A stretch of DNA of 64,000 bases. Origin: Cephalotrichum gorgonifer (Eukaryota; Ascomycota; Sordariomycetes; Microascales; Microascaceae). Position numbers and translations under genes: made by a program. Position 1 is the stretch's first letter. Each line of letters starts with the position of its first letter. The stretch spans positions 2,138,693 through 2,202,692 of the forward strand of contig ONZQ02000004.1 of assembly GCA_900312665.1 (NCBI GenBank), written 5' to 3'. The notes beneath the pieces were generated by a model. The model searched no databases and had not been told where the DNA came from. It saw only the letters and a list, made by a program, of their open reading frames with translations. Shown in pieces: positions 46,901 through 57,597 of this stretch.

Positions 46901-49301
46901 CCGCCTGCCAGCGACCAGGTTCAACTAGTTGACTCGTCGAAAATGGCGTCTTCCGTCGTATCGGCTAAGGCCGCGCCTCCTAGCCAGATTTTAATCGTCA
47001 ACCCGTCCAAGCCCGACCCTGTTGACCAGGTCCGCCTGGTGGACTCGTCCAGCAGCATGTCCCCCTCGTATAACAAGCCGTATTCGCCATACACTAGGCG
47101 CAAGGAGAACGACAGCAACTCGGCAGCGGCCCCCGGTCAGATCAAGCTGGTCGATTCGTCTGCCATGAGGGAGGCGTACGCCGCGGCCACCCCAACTCGG
47201 GAGAGGGGTGGGTCGATTTCTAGCCTGTCTAATTTCGGAGGCACGCCTACGAGGGAAGTTCGAGGGTCATACTCGAGCGTCTCGTCGATGAAGGGCTCTA
47301 TCGCGTCTCAGGTGGCGGCGAGCGCCGTGCAGAGGAGCAGCCCTCTCACACCTAAGGCTAAGTCCGCGGACGCGAAGGTCGATGAGCCTACGGAGCAGCA
47401 ACAGCAGCAGGCGCAGCCCTCCTCGCCGAAGAAGCTGAACATAAAGCGGATGTCGAAGTTCCTTGATGACGCCGAGTCTAACTCCAAGTCTGACCCTGTG
47501 AAGGAGACCAGGAGCTCGCAGTCGAGGCCGTCGTCTCCAGTAAAGGCGCCAGAGCCGGCGCCTCAAGCCAACGAGTCGCCCCGGCCGCTATCAAAGGTAC
47601 TACCCTCGTCACCTGAAGCCAACAAGTCGCCCCGGCCACCGTCGAAGTCACTCTCGCAACCGCCGCAGGCGACGCCCGGCTCCGCTACAAGAGCGCTTCC
47701 TCAGCCCCCTTCTCCCTCCAAGGACATTATGGGGACTCCATCCCGGTCGGGTTTCTCGGTGAAGAATGCGGCCGCCATGTTTAGCAGCGGTCCATCCCAG
47801 TCGCCAACCAAAGAGTCAGTACCTACATTCACCACCACGGAACCCGAAGGGTCACGATCCCGATCGCGGTCACCAACAAAGGTGGGTAACCGCCCCCCAC
47901 CGCTCACCTCACGCGCGAGGTCTCAGTCCCGCCCGGCCTCGCCAATGCGCTCGCCGACGAGGCAGGCCGTAGAAACCTCAAACCTGCTTACCGACTTCTT
48001 CGGTCCCTCGCGGCCTAAGAGGGAGTATCGCGCCGACGCGGCGGAGATCCTGATGAAGCGACCCGCGACCGCGAACGGGATTAAGACTGTCTCGAGTCAG
48101 CGGCTCCAGATCTTCGGCGACGGCAAGATGGTGCAGGTACCGTCGTACAACGACCGCGTCCTCTTCGAGCGCGAGATGTACGTCTGCTCGCACACGTTCA
48201 CGGACCGGGCGGGGAAGAAAGCGACGGAGGTCTACTTCTGGGCCGGGGACGAGGTGCCGGCCGCCACGGCGCGGGCTGCCGAGGCGGTCGCGGCTAGGGA
48301 GGCGCGGAACGTCGGCGGGAAGCTCGTGGTGCTCCAGCAGGGCAAGGAGACGCCCGCGTTCCTCGCGGCGCTAGGCGGCGTGGTCATCACGCGGCGCGGG
48401 TCGAGCAATAAGTACGACTCGCTCGCGCCCAACATGCTCTGCGGGAGGCGGTACCTCGGATGCGTGGCGTTCGACGAGGTGGACTTCTCGCCCGCGAGCC
48501 TGTGCTCCGGGTTCCCGTTCCTGATCACGCAGCAGGGGCAGTGCTACCTCTGGAAGGGCAAGGGGAGCGACGGGGAGGAGATCGACAGCGCGATGCTGGT
48601 CGGCATGGACCTCTCGCTCACGGGGCGGCTGGAGCAGGTGGACGACGGGGAGGAGCCGGCCGGGTTCTGGGACGTGTTTGAGGGGGGGCAGAGGGGCCCG
48701 TCGGCAGATCACTGGAGACTGAAGCCGCTCTATGGGAAGTATTGCTGCAGGCTGTTCTGCTCCGAGGCGGGGGATAAGCAGCAGGTGAGGTTTTTTTTCT
48801 TTCTTTTCACCCTCTCTCCCCCTATTCCCTGTCACTACCTACTCCGTGTCCCTATACTCTCTTTTTTTGGCCTAGTACATGATCAAGTTTGCTAACTTGG
48901 CGTCTTCGCAGATCACCGAAATCACACCCTACGCCCAGTCCGACCTCTCCCCGCAGAGGATCTACGTCCTGGACGCCTTCTTTGAGATGTACATCATCGT
49001 GGGCTCGCAGTCGACGGCGCAGTACCCGTCGTTCCGCAACGCGCTCGACTTCGCGCAGGAGTACGCGATACTGGCCAGCGGCGCCGAGGACCGGCCCTTC
49101 GTGCCCGTCTCGACGGTCGTGCTGGAGGGGATCCCGAGGGACCTGAAGAGCGTGTTCCGGAAGTGGAGGGAGGGCAGAGGCCCCACGAGGACGGTGGGCG
49201 AGGGGGGCTCGCTGGCCGCCGGCGGCGAGGGGGGACTGTCGAGGGGGAGGAGTCTGAGGGTTGTGCCGCTCACGCAGGCGTTGCAGGCTTTGGCTGAGTA
49301 A
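43964..49301 (+). CDS. DUF4045 and gelsolin-repeat cytoskeletal protein
   Basis: Three exons: 43964-44102, 44391-48784 and 48912-49301, giving 1640 residues. A charged N-terminal helix (MSDDVTQFLQQVQQLQGSRD) is followed by ERARSISPQKSSPANTP and about 1200 residues of Ser/Pro-rich sequence of the fungal DUF4045 type. A conserved block there reads NELSAVFGKLRKTKTQNYVA then DNILRGKSALNVTGGPKKTE. A short motif, LVDSS, recurs three times (VQLVDSS, VRLVDSS, IKLVDSS). From about residue 1260 gelsolin-like repeats follow, with LQIFGDGKMVQVPSY, ATEVYFWAGDE, QCYLWKGKGS and YVLDAFFEMYIIVG. Gelsolin repeats bind and sever or cap actin, so a role at actin patches is likely but unproven. The second intron acceptor is placed at 48911, giving KQQ-ITEITPY; an in-frame earlier AG would insert 12 residues. 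Confidence 0.92.
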
Positions 49302-49916
49302 GGTGTAGGCGTGGTCAGGTTCAGTCTTGTACCTGTTGTGATATGATTATATGGGTGTTTTATTTTTTGTTTTATTTTTGGCATTTTTGCGCGGGGAAAA
49401 GGAAGGGAAGGTGGGAAAGGGGGGGAGAAGGAGAAGCGTTTTTTAACGGCCTGTTATTCTACCATATATGAGAAACTGAGAAACAGTAAGGCTTTTTTTT
49501 TCCATTGCATCCTAGTAAAAAGGCCAAAAAGGCCAGCCCCTTTTTCTTCTTGGTTTGGCATTGGGAGTTTGAGAAGGGCAGTTCGAGGTATACACGGACA
49601 ATTTTTTAGTTCGTTTTTGCCCTTAAACCCCTTTAAAAGGCGTGTGTGCATCTATTTGTTGTTTTCTCTTTTGTAACTAGGGGGACAGGCGACGAGGCTC
49701 TCGTCTCTCTCGCCGTATTTTTTCGAAGTTTTTCTTCTCTCCATTTCTTTCTTGTCGTTCGTTAAGGGGCCTGGCCCATCTATACGCGGGATCTCGTTAC
49801 GTATTCTAGCCAGCGCCACAGAATCCCCCCTTCCCCCTTTTTCTTTCCCCCAATTCACCTACCCTATCCACGGCGGAAAAGCTGAATACCCTTCTCGCGG
49901 CGTGAGAAAAGGACAG
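49302..49916. other. convergent intergenic region
   Basis: This 615 bp region separates the ends of the gelsolin and ARL2 genes. T-rich sequence (49360-49380, 49440-49500) on the gelsolin side suits 3' end formation. No gene is seen. Confidence 0.5.
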
Positions 49917-50899
49917 TTAATAAAGGAACAGCCGGCTCTTGGCGTCGTCGACGACCCATCTCAGCCCCTCCTTCAGGTTCGCGCCCGTCATGGCGCTGCA
50001 GGGGAGGATGTGCCACCCGTGGGAGCGTATGCCGCGGAGGTCGAGCTTCTGCGGGCCTGTTAGATCGGGACCGGAACGGTAGGGGGTTTGTAGGGAGGAG
50101 AGGGGGGGGCAGAAGAAAACCGGGGTATAGATGGAGAATGGATACCTGAATTATCTCCTCTTCTGTCATACAGCCCCTTACGTCCGTCTTGTTCGCAAAG
50201 ACGAGGAGGCTGGCGCCCGATAACCTCTGTTCTCTTCGTTAGCCAATCCCTTTCCCTATCCGCATCTGCCTCTCGACGATTCCCCCTTTTTTTCTTTCCA
50301 GGTCGAAGGGAACCACATAGGGGAGAGAAGTCCCAAGTGGGGGAAAGAAAACTAACCTCCTCCATCAACAGACCGTGCAGCTCCTCCTTGCAGTCCCCCA
50401 CCCGCCCCCTGTCCGTCGCGTCGACGACCCAGATCAGCGCGTCGGTCTTCTCGAAGTAATTCCGCCAGTAGGACCTCAGTGTCTTCTGGCCGCCTACGTC
50501 CCCTATTTGTTTTTTAAAGCCATCTCTCTGTTAGTCGGGTTTCTCCTTCTCCCTCCGGATCACATTTTCTCGGGCAGGCCGTGGGGGGGGAGGGAAAACT
50601 GGAGGGGCGTACATATGTTCAGTTTGTAGCTGGTTCAATTAGCATTTCGGTCCGGAAGGAGGGGTGGAGCGTATATGACGGTGAGAAGGGTGGAAATAGT
50701 GGTAGACAGGAACTAAACATTCCCAGAGGGAGGGGGCGAAAGAGGGGAGGGAAGGCTGGGAAAGAGACGCACCCGTCGTAGTCGATAGTCTTAATGATGA
50801 AGCCCAGCGTGGGGCTAACCGTCGTGATATCTTCCCCCATGATACTCTTTACGATAGTCGTCTTGCCCGCATTGTCGAGGCCCCTTCACCATGCGTTAG

Positions 50900-50931
<32 letters not shown>

Positions 50932-51170
50932 ACTTCTCCGTTCCAACTTCACCTCATGACCCCCCTTTTCCACTCTGCACTCTCAATCCATTCCCGTCCA
51001 GAGATGAATAGAGAGCCTCCTACACACACGCACAAGAATTCCCATCCACTTCATTCCTCCCACTTGTTTACCTGCTCCTTCTCTTCAAGGGGGATAAACA
51101 AAAAAACTCACAGCATGAGAATCCGCATTTCCTTATCCTTTAGCCGCGCCTTCCTCAGGATGGACAGCAT
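49917..51170 (-). CDS. ARL2: ARL2-type ARF-like small GTPase (Alp41/Cin4)
   Basis: Six exons: 51170-51112, 50883-50773, 50629-50613 (17-nt microexon), 50502-50357, 50226-50146 and 50048-49917, giving 181 residues. The N-terminus MLSILRKARLKDKEMRILML lacks the Gly2 of myristoylated ARFs, as in Arl2. Motifs are GLDNAGKTTI (P-loop), SPTLGF with the switch-1 Thr, WDVGGQKTLRSYW (switch 2), NKTD and CSAMTG. Arl2 works with tubulin cofactors C, D and E in tubulin heterodimer assembly. Its S. pombe and yeast counterparts are Alp41 and Cin4. Intron 1 is unusual in carrying a (GA)n tract immediately upstream of the branch site on the coding strand. The exons alternate in phase and the microexon is needed to keep YKLNIWDVGG intact. 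Confidence 0.95.
50900..50926. repeat. (CT)13 microsatellite in ARL2 intron 1
   Basis: The plus strand carries 13 CT units; the transcript therefore has (GA)13. It directly abuts GCTAACG (50894-50900 on the minus strand), the best branch-site candidate, which lies about 12 nt from the acceptor AG. Confidence 0.9.
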
Positions 51171-51741
51171 CTCTCCGAAGCCTTCCCAGAGTACCAACCT
51201 AAATATATCCGTAGGGGCGCGTGTTGCGGAGTGTCGGGGACAGATAAAAACGCCCCGTATATGAAATTTCCAGTTTCCTGATAGACTTGAAAGGAGAAAG
51301 GAGAAGGAGGGGAGGGCTGGTTGGCGTGTAAGAGCATCCTTGTGCTGAGATGTCGTCGAAATAGAGCTGCCTAACACGTGACGCTTCACCCAAAAGATGA
51401 GATGTCAAATAATCCAAGCTAATCCACTCCCAACATGCATGTTGACAGGATGGTGTATTATAAGTCGAATAGTGGTGGTATCATCATTTTATTCATTTTT
51501 TTTTTCGCTTGTAATACTGAGAGGCGCCAAATCAGACTATATCAGACTTTCCTGAGGTGTCTTGAATGCGAAACAAATCAAGGGAGAAAGACTATAACAA
51601 CTCCCGTTTAACGCAAACGACATTCGAGGTTCTGGCCTCCAAACACCCGCCACGCCCCCCTGCCCGGCCCACAATAGGGCGATATTAGATTAAGGGACAA
51701 CAAAGGCATATCAACCCCCATAAGCCAGCGTTAAACAACTT
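51171..51741. other. intergenic region
   Basis: This 571 bp region is the ARL2 5' flank and the 3' flank of the GNAT gene. T-rich sequence lies at about 51490-51510. No gene is seen. Confidence 0.5.
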
Positions 51742-53193
51742 TTAGTCCTCCTGGAGGACTCGTCTCTCTCGTATGCCGTTTGCGTACCACCCCACCTCAT
51801 CCTGGTGCACACAATCCATTCCCCAGATATATTTGTCCAACCACTCGCTCTCTTCTCCCCTTGCCGTCATGTACGCGCCCAGAATATGGCCCATGAGCGT
51901 GAATCCGAACTCGTTCTCCAAAAGGGTCCTGAGCCCCTTAAACACTGGGTCACCCTTGTTCTTGAAATACACCTCGATAAAGATCCGATGGTATTTCTTC
52001 GTGTTGTTGAAGGCAATGCGGTCGAACACCTTGCTAGGATTCTGACACTGCCACACCGAGTCGCACTTGGCCTTGTAGCCCGTCACCGTCATCTGAAGCA
52101 TCAAGTCGACGAGGGCGCGGCCGACACCGCTACGTCGATGGTCGGGATCGACGAAACACCGGACCTTGGCCGAATACTGGGCGTTCCCCTCGCTTGACCA
52201 GACGCCGTAGTCAAACGCACACAGGTAGGCAAATCCGACCACCTCCTCCTTCCCGATATCCTCTCCTTGCGCCCGTTTCAAGCGCAGCCAGTCTTCGTGG
52301 GCTTTCTTATTCGGCCACTGGGAAGGATCGGCGAGTTCGTCGCCCCTTTTGACAGCCACGATAAATGGCTTCATGTTGGCCTTGCACGCCTGGAGTATTT
52401 GCTGGTACACGTTGGCCCGGACGGGCTTTGAGTCTGGTGTCATTCCGGCTCCCCTAACTTCGATGTTGTAAATGCGCGTGATTGCATAAGTATCCGCAGC
52501 CGACGCCGGTCGGAAGGTGTACGATGGAGGGACGCTGTAGATATGTCCGATTTCTGGGCTCATGGCAGGTTCCCGAAGTTCCTCCTCCAGGGCCAGAAGA
52601 GCATCCTGATAAGCCTTCTGCGGGGTTGATTTCCTCGTCCCTTTTGACTTCCGTGTGAGAGCCTGCATAATGACGTCCTCGGAGGACCGGTTCTTGCGGT
52701 CAGTCCCAAATGGCTCCAGGTCGTGGATCCTTGCGGGAAAGGTCCGTGGATGCCTGAGAGGACGGAGTAATCTTCCCGTCAGCGTGTCAACGTCACAGTG
52801 GTTGTGGTCTACTTCCATTGGGCTGTCATCGTCGTCGGCAAAGAGGTAGCCCATGTCATAGTCGGAGCTTCCGTCCTCCCCGTGAATAGTGGTCGGATCC
52901 GACCCATACATCGCCTCGTTGATCTGGGTGGGCGTCTCCGTGGTAGAAGTCTTCTCAGCCCATTTCTTGCTCATGGGCGGGGACCAAAACGGCTCATCCT
53001 TCACCTCATCGTCTCGGAGGATAAACCATCCATTGCTGTTTTCAGAGGCGGTGGCCGCACCCGGCTCCTGTATCATCCGGAAATGGGGCCTCGGGGGGAT
53101 ACCTACCAACAGTATCGGCGTGTATTTGGGAGCGGAGTTGTTGGAAGATAATTGGGGAGAGGGAAGCTGTACGGCAACTTCACGTCCCTCCAT
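51742..53193 (-). CDS. GNAT-family N-acetyltransferase domain protein
   Basis: Single exon of 483 residues. Residues 1 to about 200 are acidic or low complexity with no known domain. Residues from about 215 form a GNAT fold: YTFRPASAADTYAITRIYN (strand 1/helix 1), VVGFAYLCAFDYGVW (central strand), and motif A RCFVDPDHRRSGVGRALVDLML with the acetyl-CoA pyrophosphate loop RRSGVG. A C-terminal part follows (KYHRIFIEVYFKN; EFGFTLMGHILGAYM). The substrate is unknown. Proteins with this layout occur in filamentous ascomycetes as multicopy, uncharacterised families, which is from memory rather than a search. The start is the ATG at 53191-53193; no introns are needed. Confidence 0.85.
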   Translation of the reverse strand: MEGREVAVQLPSPQLSSNNSAPKYTPILLVGIPPRPHFRMIQEPGAATASENSNGWFILRDDEVKDEPFWSPPMSKKWAEKTSTTETPTQINEAMYGSDPTTIHGEDGSSDYDMGYLFADDDDSPMEVDHNHCDVDTLTGRLLRPLRHPRTFPARIHDLEPFGTDRKNRSSEDVIMQALTRKSKGTRKSTPQKAYQDALLALEEELREPAMSPEIGHIYSVPPSYTFRPASAADTYAITRIYNIEVRGAGMTPDSKPVRANVYQQILQACKANMKPFIVAVKRGDELADPSQWPNKKAHEDWLRLKRAQGEDIGKEEVVGFAYLCAFDYGVWSSEGNAQYSAKVRCFVDPDHRRSGVGRALVDLMLQMTVTGYKAKCDSVWQCQNPSKVFDRIAFNNTKKYHRIFIEVYFKNKGDPVFKGLRTLLENEFGFTLMGHILGAYMTARGEESEWLDKYIWGMDCVHQDEVGWYANGIRERRVLQED

Positions 53194-53933
53194 ATTTCTT
53201 GGTAACGAATGTACTCAGAAGTGATGCTCTGGATGCTGGGTTGATAGCAATGAGGTAGGTAGTCATGGGGTTGGTGAAGAAAGAACTACCTTGGAGGAAG
53301 AGGGAGATAATATTATGGCGAAGGAGAAAGGTAGTGACGGTTTGAGGTAGACGAGAGAGCGTGTTATGAATGCTCTTTCCTTGAGTGTATCGAGGAAGGT
53401 GCACCTCCCCATATGAAGAACCTTTCCCTTTCTTACGATGAGGAAGGAAGGTGCGCCCGGTCACCCATTCAACAGAGCCTGCCTGTCCGGCCGAGTGTGT
53501 TTAGTCTTATTTCAACAGACTTCAACACCGCTAGGTCATTGCGTTTGAGGCATCTGGTTGGGCTCGGGCGAGTTCCTGTGAACCGATATTTTTCAGAACA
53601 GAGCAGGCGCTTTTACAGCCATACGTGTAACTATCCGCCGGGTGAAGTCGGGGTGTCTCCTAGAGCTTATACACCACACTACAACACACATAAAGACATC
53701 TTCGGAGCATAATCATGATTTATTACTCCTGATCTGTATTCAACATGGGATCCCTTCAACATTACCTTCTCCTTGACCTTCTTTAGCAAAGCATGTGACA
53801 CCTCCTCCCTCCTGCCTAGGCTACCAGGGCTCTACCACCTCCATCACTTCTCACGAAACTGCGATCCCAGATGGGGTGGGATATCAGCGAGGCGGGCACA
53901 GACATAGAACGGCTTATCCACCTAGACCGGATC

Positions 53934-54370
53934 TTAAGTCAGGTAGCGAGAGCGGCATTGGTGGCGACGAGGTGGCATCGACAGGCTCAAACGTTGGGCT
54001 CGTAGACCCCCTTCTATCTCAGGTCGCTTCAACTTCAAGAGAAGGGGGCCAGAGCGCACAATTCGCAAGCCTTGTCCCGAATGCAAGAGGAAGTCCTTTG
54101 CGTTGGCCTTCATAACTTGCAGAAGCCAGTGACAGTGGCAGGGCGATAGATTGGGCTGCCACGTGGTATGGTCAGTGTTGACATACCCCGGCTTGTGCCC
54201 CCTATCGGCCCCCTCCGGCATCCTCCCTCGAGACACCGCCTCGATGAAGATATTGACTTCAGGGACCAGTGTGTAGTCAAACCCACTCCCCATCTCCAGC
54301 TCCTGCTGGAACCAGCGATACATACCATCCTTTTCGGTCAAGGGAGAGCTGGCCTTGTTGGGTTGAGGAG
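53934..54370 (-). pseudogene. uncertain coding-like fragment
   Basis: On the minus strand a frame reads GMYRWFQQELEMGSGFDYTL, VPEVNIFIEAVSRGRMPEGA, then VMKANAKDFLLHSGQGLRIV and LLLKLKRPEIEGG. It has balanced, globular-looking composition unlike random shadow frames, but no family is recognised and the frame has no upstream ATG except an internal GMYRW methionine (about 54321). It may be part of the same decayed gene as the 54516-54696 fragment, which lies upstream on the same strand. Confidence 0.3.
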
Positions 54371-54515
54371 GCGGTGGCAACCGTTATATCTTCACTTATC
54401 CCCCTTCTGTAGAGACGGGTATTCCTCGTTAGTATGTCATTCTCGCAGCTCCTTCAACGGCCAGCGGTGGTTGAGCGGCCGCCTTGGTAGGGCAGGTTGC
54501 TTATCCAATAGTCAG

Positions 54516-54696
54516 TCAGGTGCGTCGCAGCATAGTACACGTCGTCCGGGCCTGCTTGGAATATGCAGATTTCACTGGCCTCTCTGCTATCGATTTGATG
54601 TGATCGATGAGGGCGTAGACGTCCTGATATGATCCCCTGGAGTAGGCTGGTGCACTGATCCTTCATGCTGTTGAACTGCAGCTGCGTTTCGAACTG
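54516..54696 (-). pseudogene. frameshifted coding relic
   Basis: Two overlapping minus-strand frames look like one broken helix-rich segment. The first reads QFETQLQFNSMKDQCTSLLQ; the second, shifted by one base near 54637, reads YQDVYALIDHIKSIAERPVK then SAYSKQARTTC before a stop at 54516. The pattern suggests a single reading frame interrupted by an indel. The family is not recognised. Confidence 0.3.
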
Positions 54697-55487
54697 CTTG
54701 GTAGTTAAAAGCGAACATATAAGTGATGAGCATTACTCCATAGGTTTACAAATAACACCAATCTAGAGGGTGAGGCCTGTGTGATGGTCTTTCCTATCCC
54801 GAGCATGGATGGAGATAAATTTATAGCCCCAAACTGTGCTCGTTGCCTCGGTTGCCTACATTGACCGACCGCTGATGTGGTGGTCCGGCTGAGCCTGGTC
54901 TTTCTTATACATTGTCAGACTTGTTTGGTGGCACGGAGACTGGAGAGAGTGAATGGCTTACATTCACATAGTCCACTTCATTTGCAAACTTCACTGCGAC
55001 TAACTCCCCTGACCATGTCATGTGTAAGGAGTATTTTGACCATCCCACGCCAAGAGCTGTGTTGACACTTACACACTCAACCCCGATTTGGTCCATTGTA
55101 GGACATGGGGACAACAGGGGTAACATCTGGCAACACTTTTGTACCCCCTTAACCTTTCCTGTAATTAGAAAAAGCCTGGAAAAACGCATTGCGGAACGAT
55201 GCAGTCTACCACAAGCCGCATCTGGTGTCACACACCTCTTGACATGTGGGTGTGGGCCAGAGAGGGAGTGGTGGTCGGCCTGCATGAGAATGGGAAACAC
55301 TTCACTGCAGGACAAACCCCATTGCATAAAGGGAAGCAAGCAAGTAACTGGTGTAACATTCAATCATTCCTATTACTTGTAGGTTGGCGCTTGCCTGAGT
55401 TCTAAACCAAGATGAAAAGCACTGGCTCGATACCCACAAACCACAAACCACAATGTATACGTAGCCTGTCTATGGGACAAACAACAT

Positions 55488-55547
55488 GATTCCAACCTAA
55501 TAACCTCGGGCTCCAATGAGCAAGTGTTTACTCCTTGGATTGAGCTA
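55488..55547 (-). other. degenerate tRNA-like (pol III box) sequence
   Basis: On the minus strand TAGCTCAATCC (55547-55537) matches an A-box-like D arm (GCTC/GAGT) and GGTTGGAATC (55497-55488) is one change from a B box, with spacing of about 50 nt between their starts. Anticodon and T stems do not pair properly, so this is not a working tRNA. It could be a decayed tRNA or a tRNA-derived SINE head. Confidence 0.25.
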
Positions 55548-55723
55548 GCTACCAAATAGCACATAAGCTGCTCTCCCCATTGCGGGTTTTCTGTCTCTGG
55601 ATTGGGGTTGAGGTTGAGGTTCCAGATTGACAGACACGATAAGCATGCCATTGATACTAGTAGATGCCTTCAAGGATGAAAAGAGACACCGAAAGCTTTC
55701 AATTAAATCATGTGGAGATTGCA

Positions 55724-55734
55724 GGTTCGAATCC
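55724..55734 (+). other. perfect B-box-like sequence
   Basis: GGTTCGAATCC matches the pol III B-box consensus exactly. The surrounding T stem would have one mismatch, no complementary 5' acceptor strand is seen upstream and no clear A box exists, so it is annotated as an isolated box rather than a tRNA. Confidence 0.3.
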
Positions 55735-56289
55735 TACCAGGGGGTGAGAGTTGATAGAAACCATCCTTTTTGGCCTGGCTGAACTTGAATGCTTCTTGAT
55801 TCAGCCGCTTCTTTATCTTCTTTATCGAGTGGTGTTCAATGAGTGTTCTAGTCTGGTCCATCATTACAAGTCAATTCTCCACAGTGAATACGGCAGGGTC
55901 CAGTTCCTGGTGGCAAGCCATGGTGGGGCCGGCCCCATCCAATGTCTCCACTAAAACAGGGATGGTGGGGGTGGCGGTGAGTGATCTGTGGCAGGCGCTT
56001 TCTTTTTCTTATCGAACGGTAAAGCGCGGCTTATCAACACGTCAAAAGCCAATAGCCGCCGAATTCTTGAAATATTTCCGTTATCGGCTGTGACTCCGTC
56101 CCTCCATTTCCACCCTCCACAAGGCACATTCTTTCCTCGCAGACGTTCGTAACCCTCGTTTTCGACCACTGCGACCGGCGATTCCACCTGGAGGGCCCTT
56201 GTACCGCCCCAACTCGCCTCCCTTGAGTCAGTCCCTGAAATCGGCGCAGCGAAACTCCAAGCGCAAGAGAGTCCCCCAGAACAACCCAA

Positions 56290-57597
56290 ATGTCGGCCTC
56301 TCTCCCCGGGATACGGGCCCTCCCCGAGTCCCAGTATGACCTGACGACGTACTGGGGCCGCGTGCGACATGCCGCTGGCCTGACCGACCCTAGGTAAGAG
56401 ATGCGCGAGTCCAATTGGCCCCACGACGGCCATGGGCCTAACGTAGGGCAATCGGCGCCGCCGAACCTTGCAATGCGAGGGCCCCAGCGGGGGCGCTCCT
56501 TCCGCGTATATATCTAGTCGCTAACCGTGGGCGTTCGCAGCACACTCTTTGCGGGGAAGACAGGGCTCGAGAGGGCAAAGGAGCTCGTGGTGGACTACAA
56601 GCAGGGACGGGCCAAGCAGATGACGCCGGAGCTATGGCACGCGAAGAAGGTCGTCGATTCGACTCTCCACCCTGGTACGAGACACACGCACCCATATACA
56701 CACCCTACGCCTCTCAGTTTCGAGTATTGACTTCTTAAAGACACGGGCGAGCCGGTCCTATTGCCGTTCCGCATGTCGGCATTCGTTCTCTCCAACCTCG
56801 TCGTCACGGCGGGTATGCTCCAGCCTGGGCTCGGCGTACGTTACCCCTTCCGATACCCCCCTCCCCCGTCTGAATTCTCGAACTAGCCTGCTAACGCCAA
56901 CAACTAGACGGCGGGCACTATTGCCTGGCAGGTCGTGAACCAGTCCCTAAACGTCGCCATCAACTCCGCCAACGCGAACAAGTCCTCCCCCCTGACCTAC
57001 ACCCAGCTGGCCCAGTCCTACGCCATGGCCGTGACGGCGTCCTGCTCCGTCGCCGTCGGCCTCAACAAGCTCGTCCCGCGCCTCAAGTCCCTCACCCCCG
57101 CCACCAGGACGATCCTCACGCGCCTCGTGCCCTTCGCGGCCGTCGCCTCGGCCGGCGCCCTCAACGTCTTCCTCATGCGCGGCGAGGAGATCCGCACGGG
57201 CATCGACGTCTTCCCCGTCCTCTCCGCCGCCGACAAGGCCCGCCTGCTGGCGGAGGGCAAGTCCGAGTCGGAGGTGGAGTCGCTCGGCCGGTCGCGCAAG
57301 GCGGCGACGCTGGCGGTCGGCGAGACGGCGCTGAGCAGGGTGCTGAACAGCTCACCCATCATGGTCATCCCCCCGCTCGTGCTCGTCAGGCTCCAGCGGA
57401 CCGAGTGGCTGAAGGCGAGGCCGCGCTTGACGGTGCCGATTAACCTGGGCCTGATTCTGGCGACCTCATACGCGGTTCTCCCCCTCGCGCTGGCGGCGTT
57501 CCCGCAGAGGCAGAGCATCGCGGCTGACAGCTTGGAGGAGGAGTTCCATGGGAGGGGCGGCGAGGGCGGACTCGTGGTGTTCAACAGGGGGATCTAG
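56290..57597 (+). CDS. FSF1: sideroflexin, mitochondrial amino-acid transporter
   Basis: Four exons: 56290-56393, 56541-56674, 56741-56835 and 56908-57597, giving 340 residues. The N-terminal SQYDLTTYWGRVRHAAGLTDP leads into TLFAGKTGLERAKELVVDYK. The family signature HPDTGEP is assembled across the second intron and followed by VLLPFRMSAFV. Hydrophobic segments then occur (LSNLVVTAGMLQPGLG; AMAVTASCSVAVGLNKLVP; TRLVPFAAVASAGALNVFLM), and NLGLILATSYAVLPLALAAFPQ ends the conserved part. Sideroflexins are inner-membrane carriers; human SFXN1 carries serine into mitochondria for one-carbon metabolism, and Fsf1 is the yeast member. Length is normal. Confidence 0.95.

Larger units (their letters stand above)
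53194..56289. other. 3.1 kb region with possible gene relic and tRNA-like pieces
   Basis: Compared with its flanks this stretch is less GC-rich and lacks any complete gene. The first 250 bp are the GNAT promoter. Coding-like pieces on the minus strand lie at about 53940-54370 and 54516-54696. Sequences resembling pol III A and B boxes lie at 55488-55547 (minus) and 55724-55734 (plus). The last 300 bp are the sideroflexin promoter. Confidence 0.4.

Noticed and set aside
48870..48911. Alternative earlier acceptor (TAG at about 48876) for the last intron of the gelsolin gene
   Set aside because: It keeps frame but inserts a segment (YMIKFANLASSQ) that breaks the gelsolin repeat, whereas the CAG at 48911 gives the expected KQQ-ITEITPY junction.
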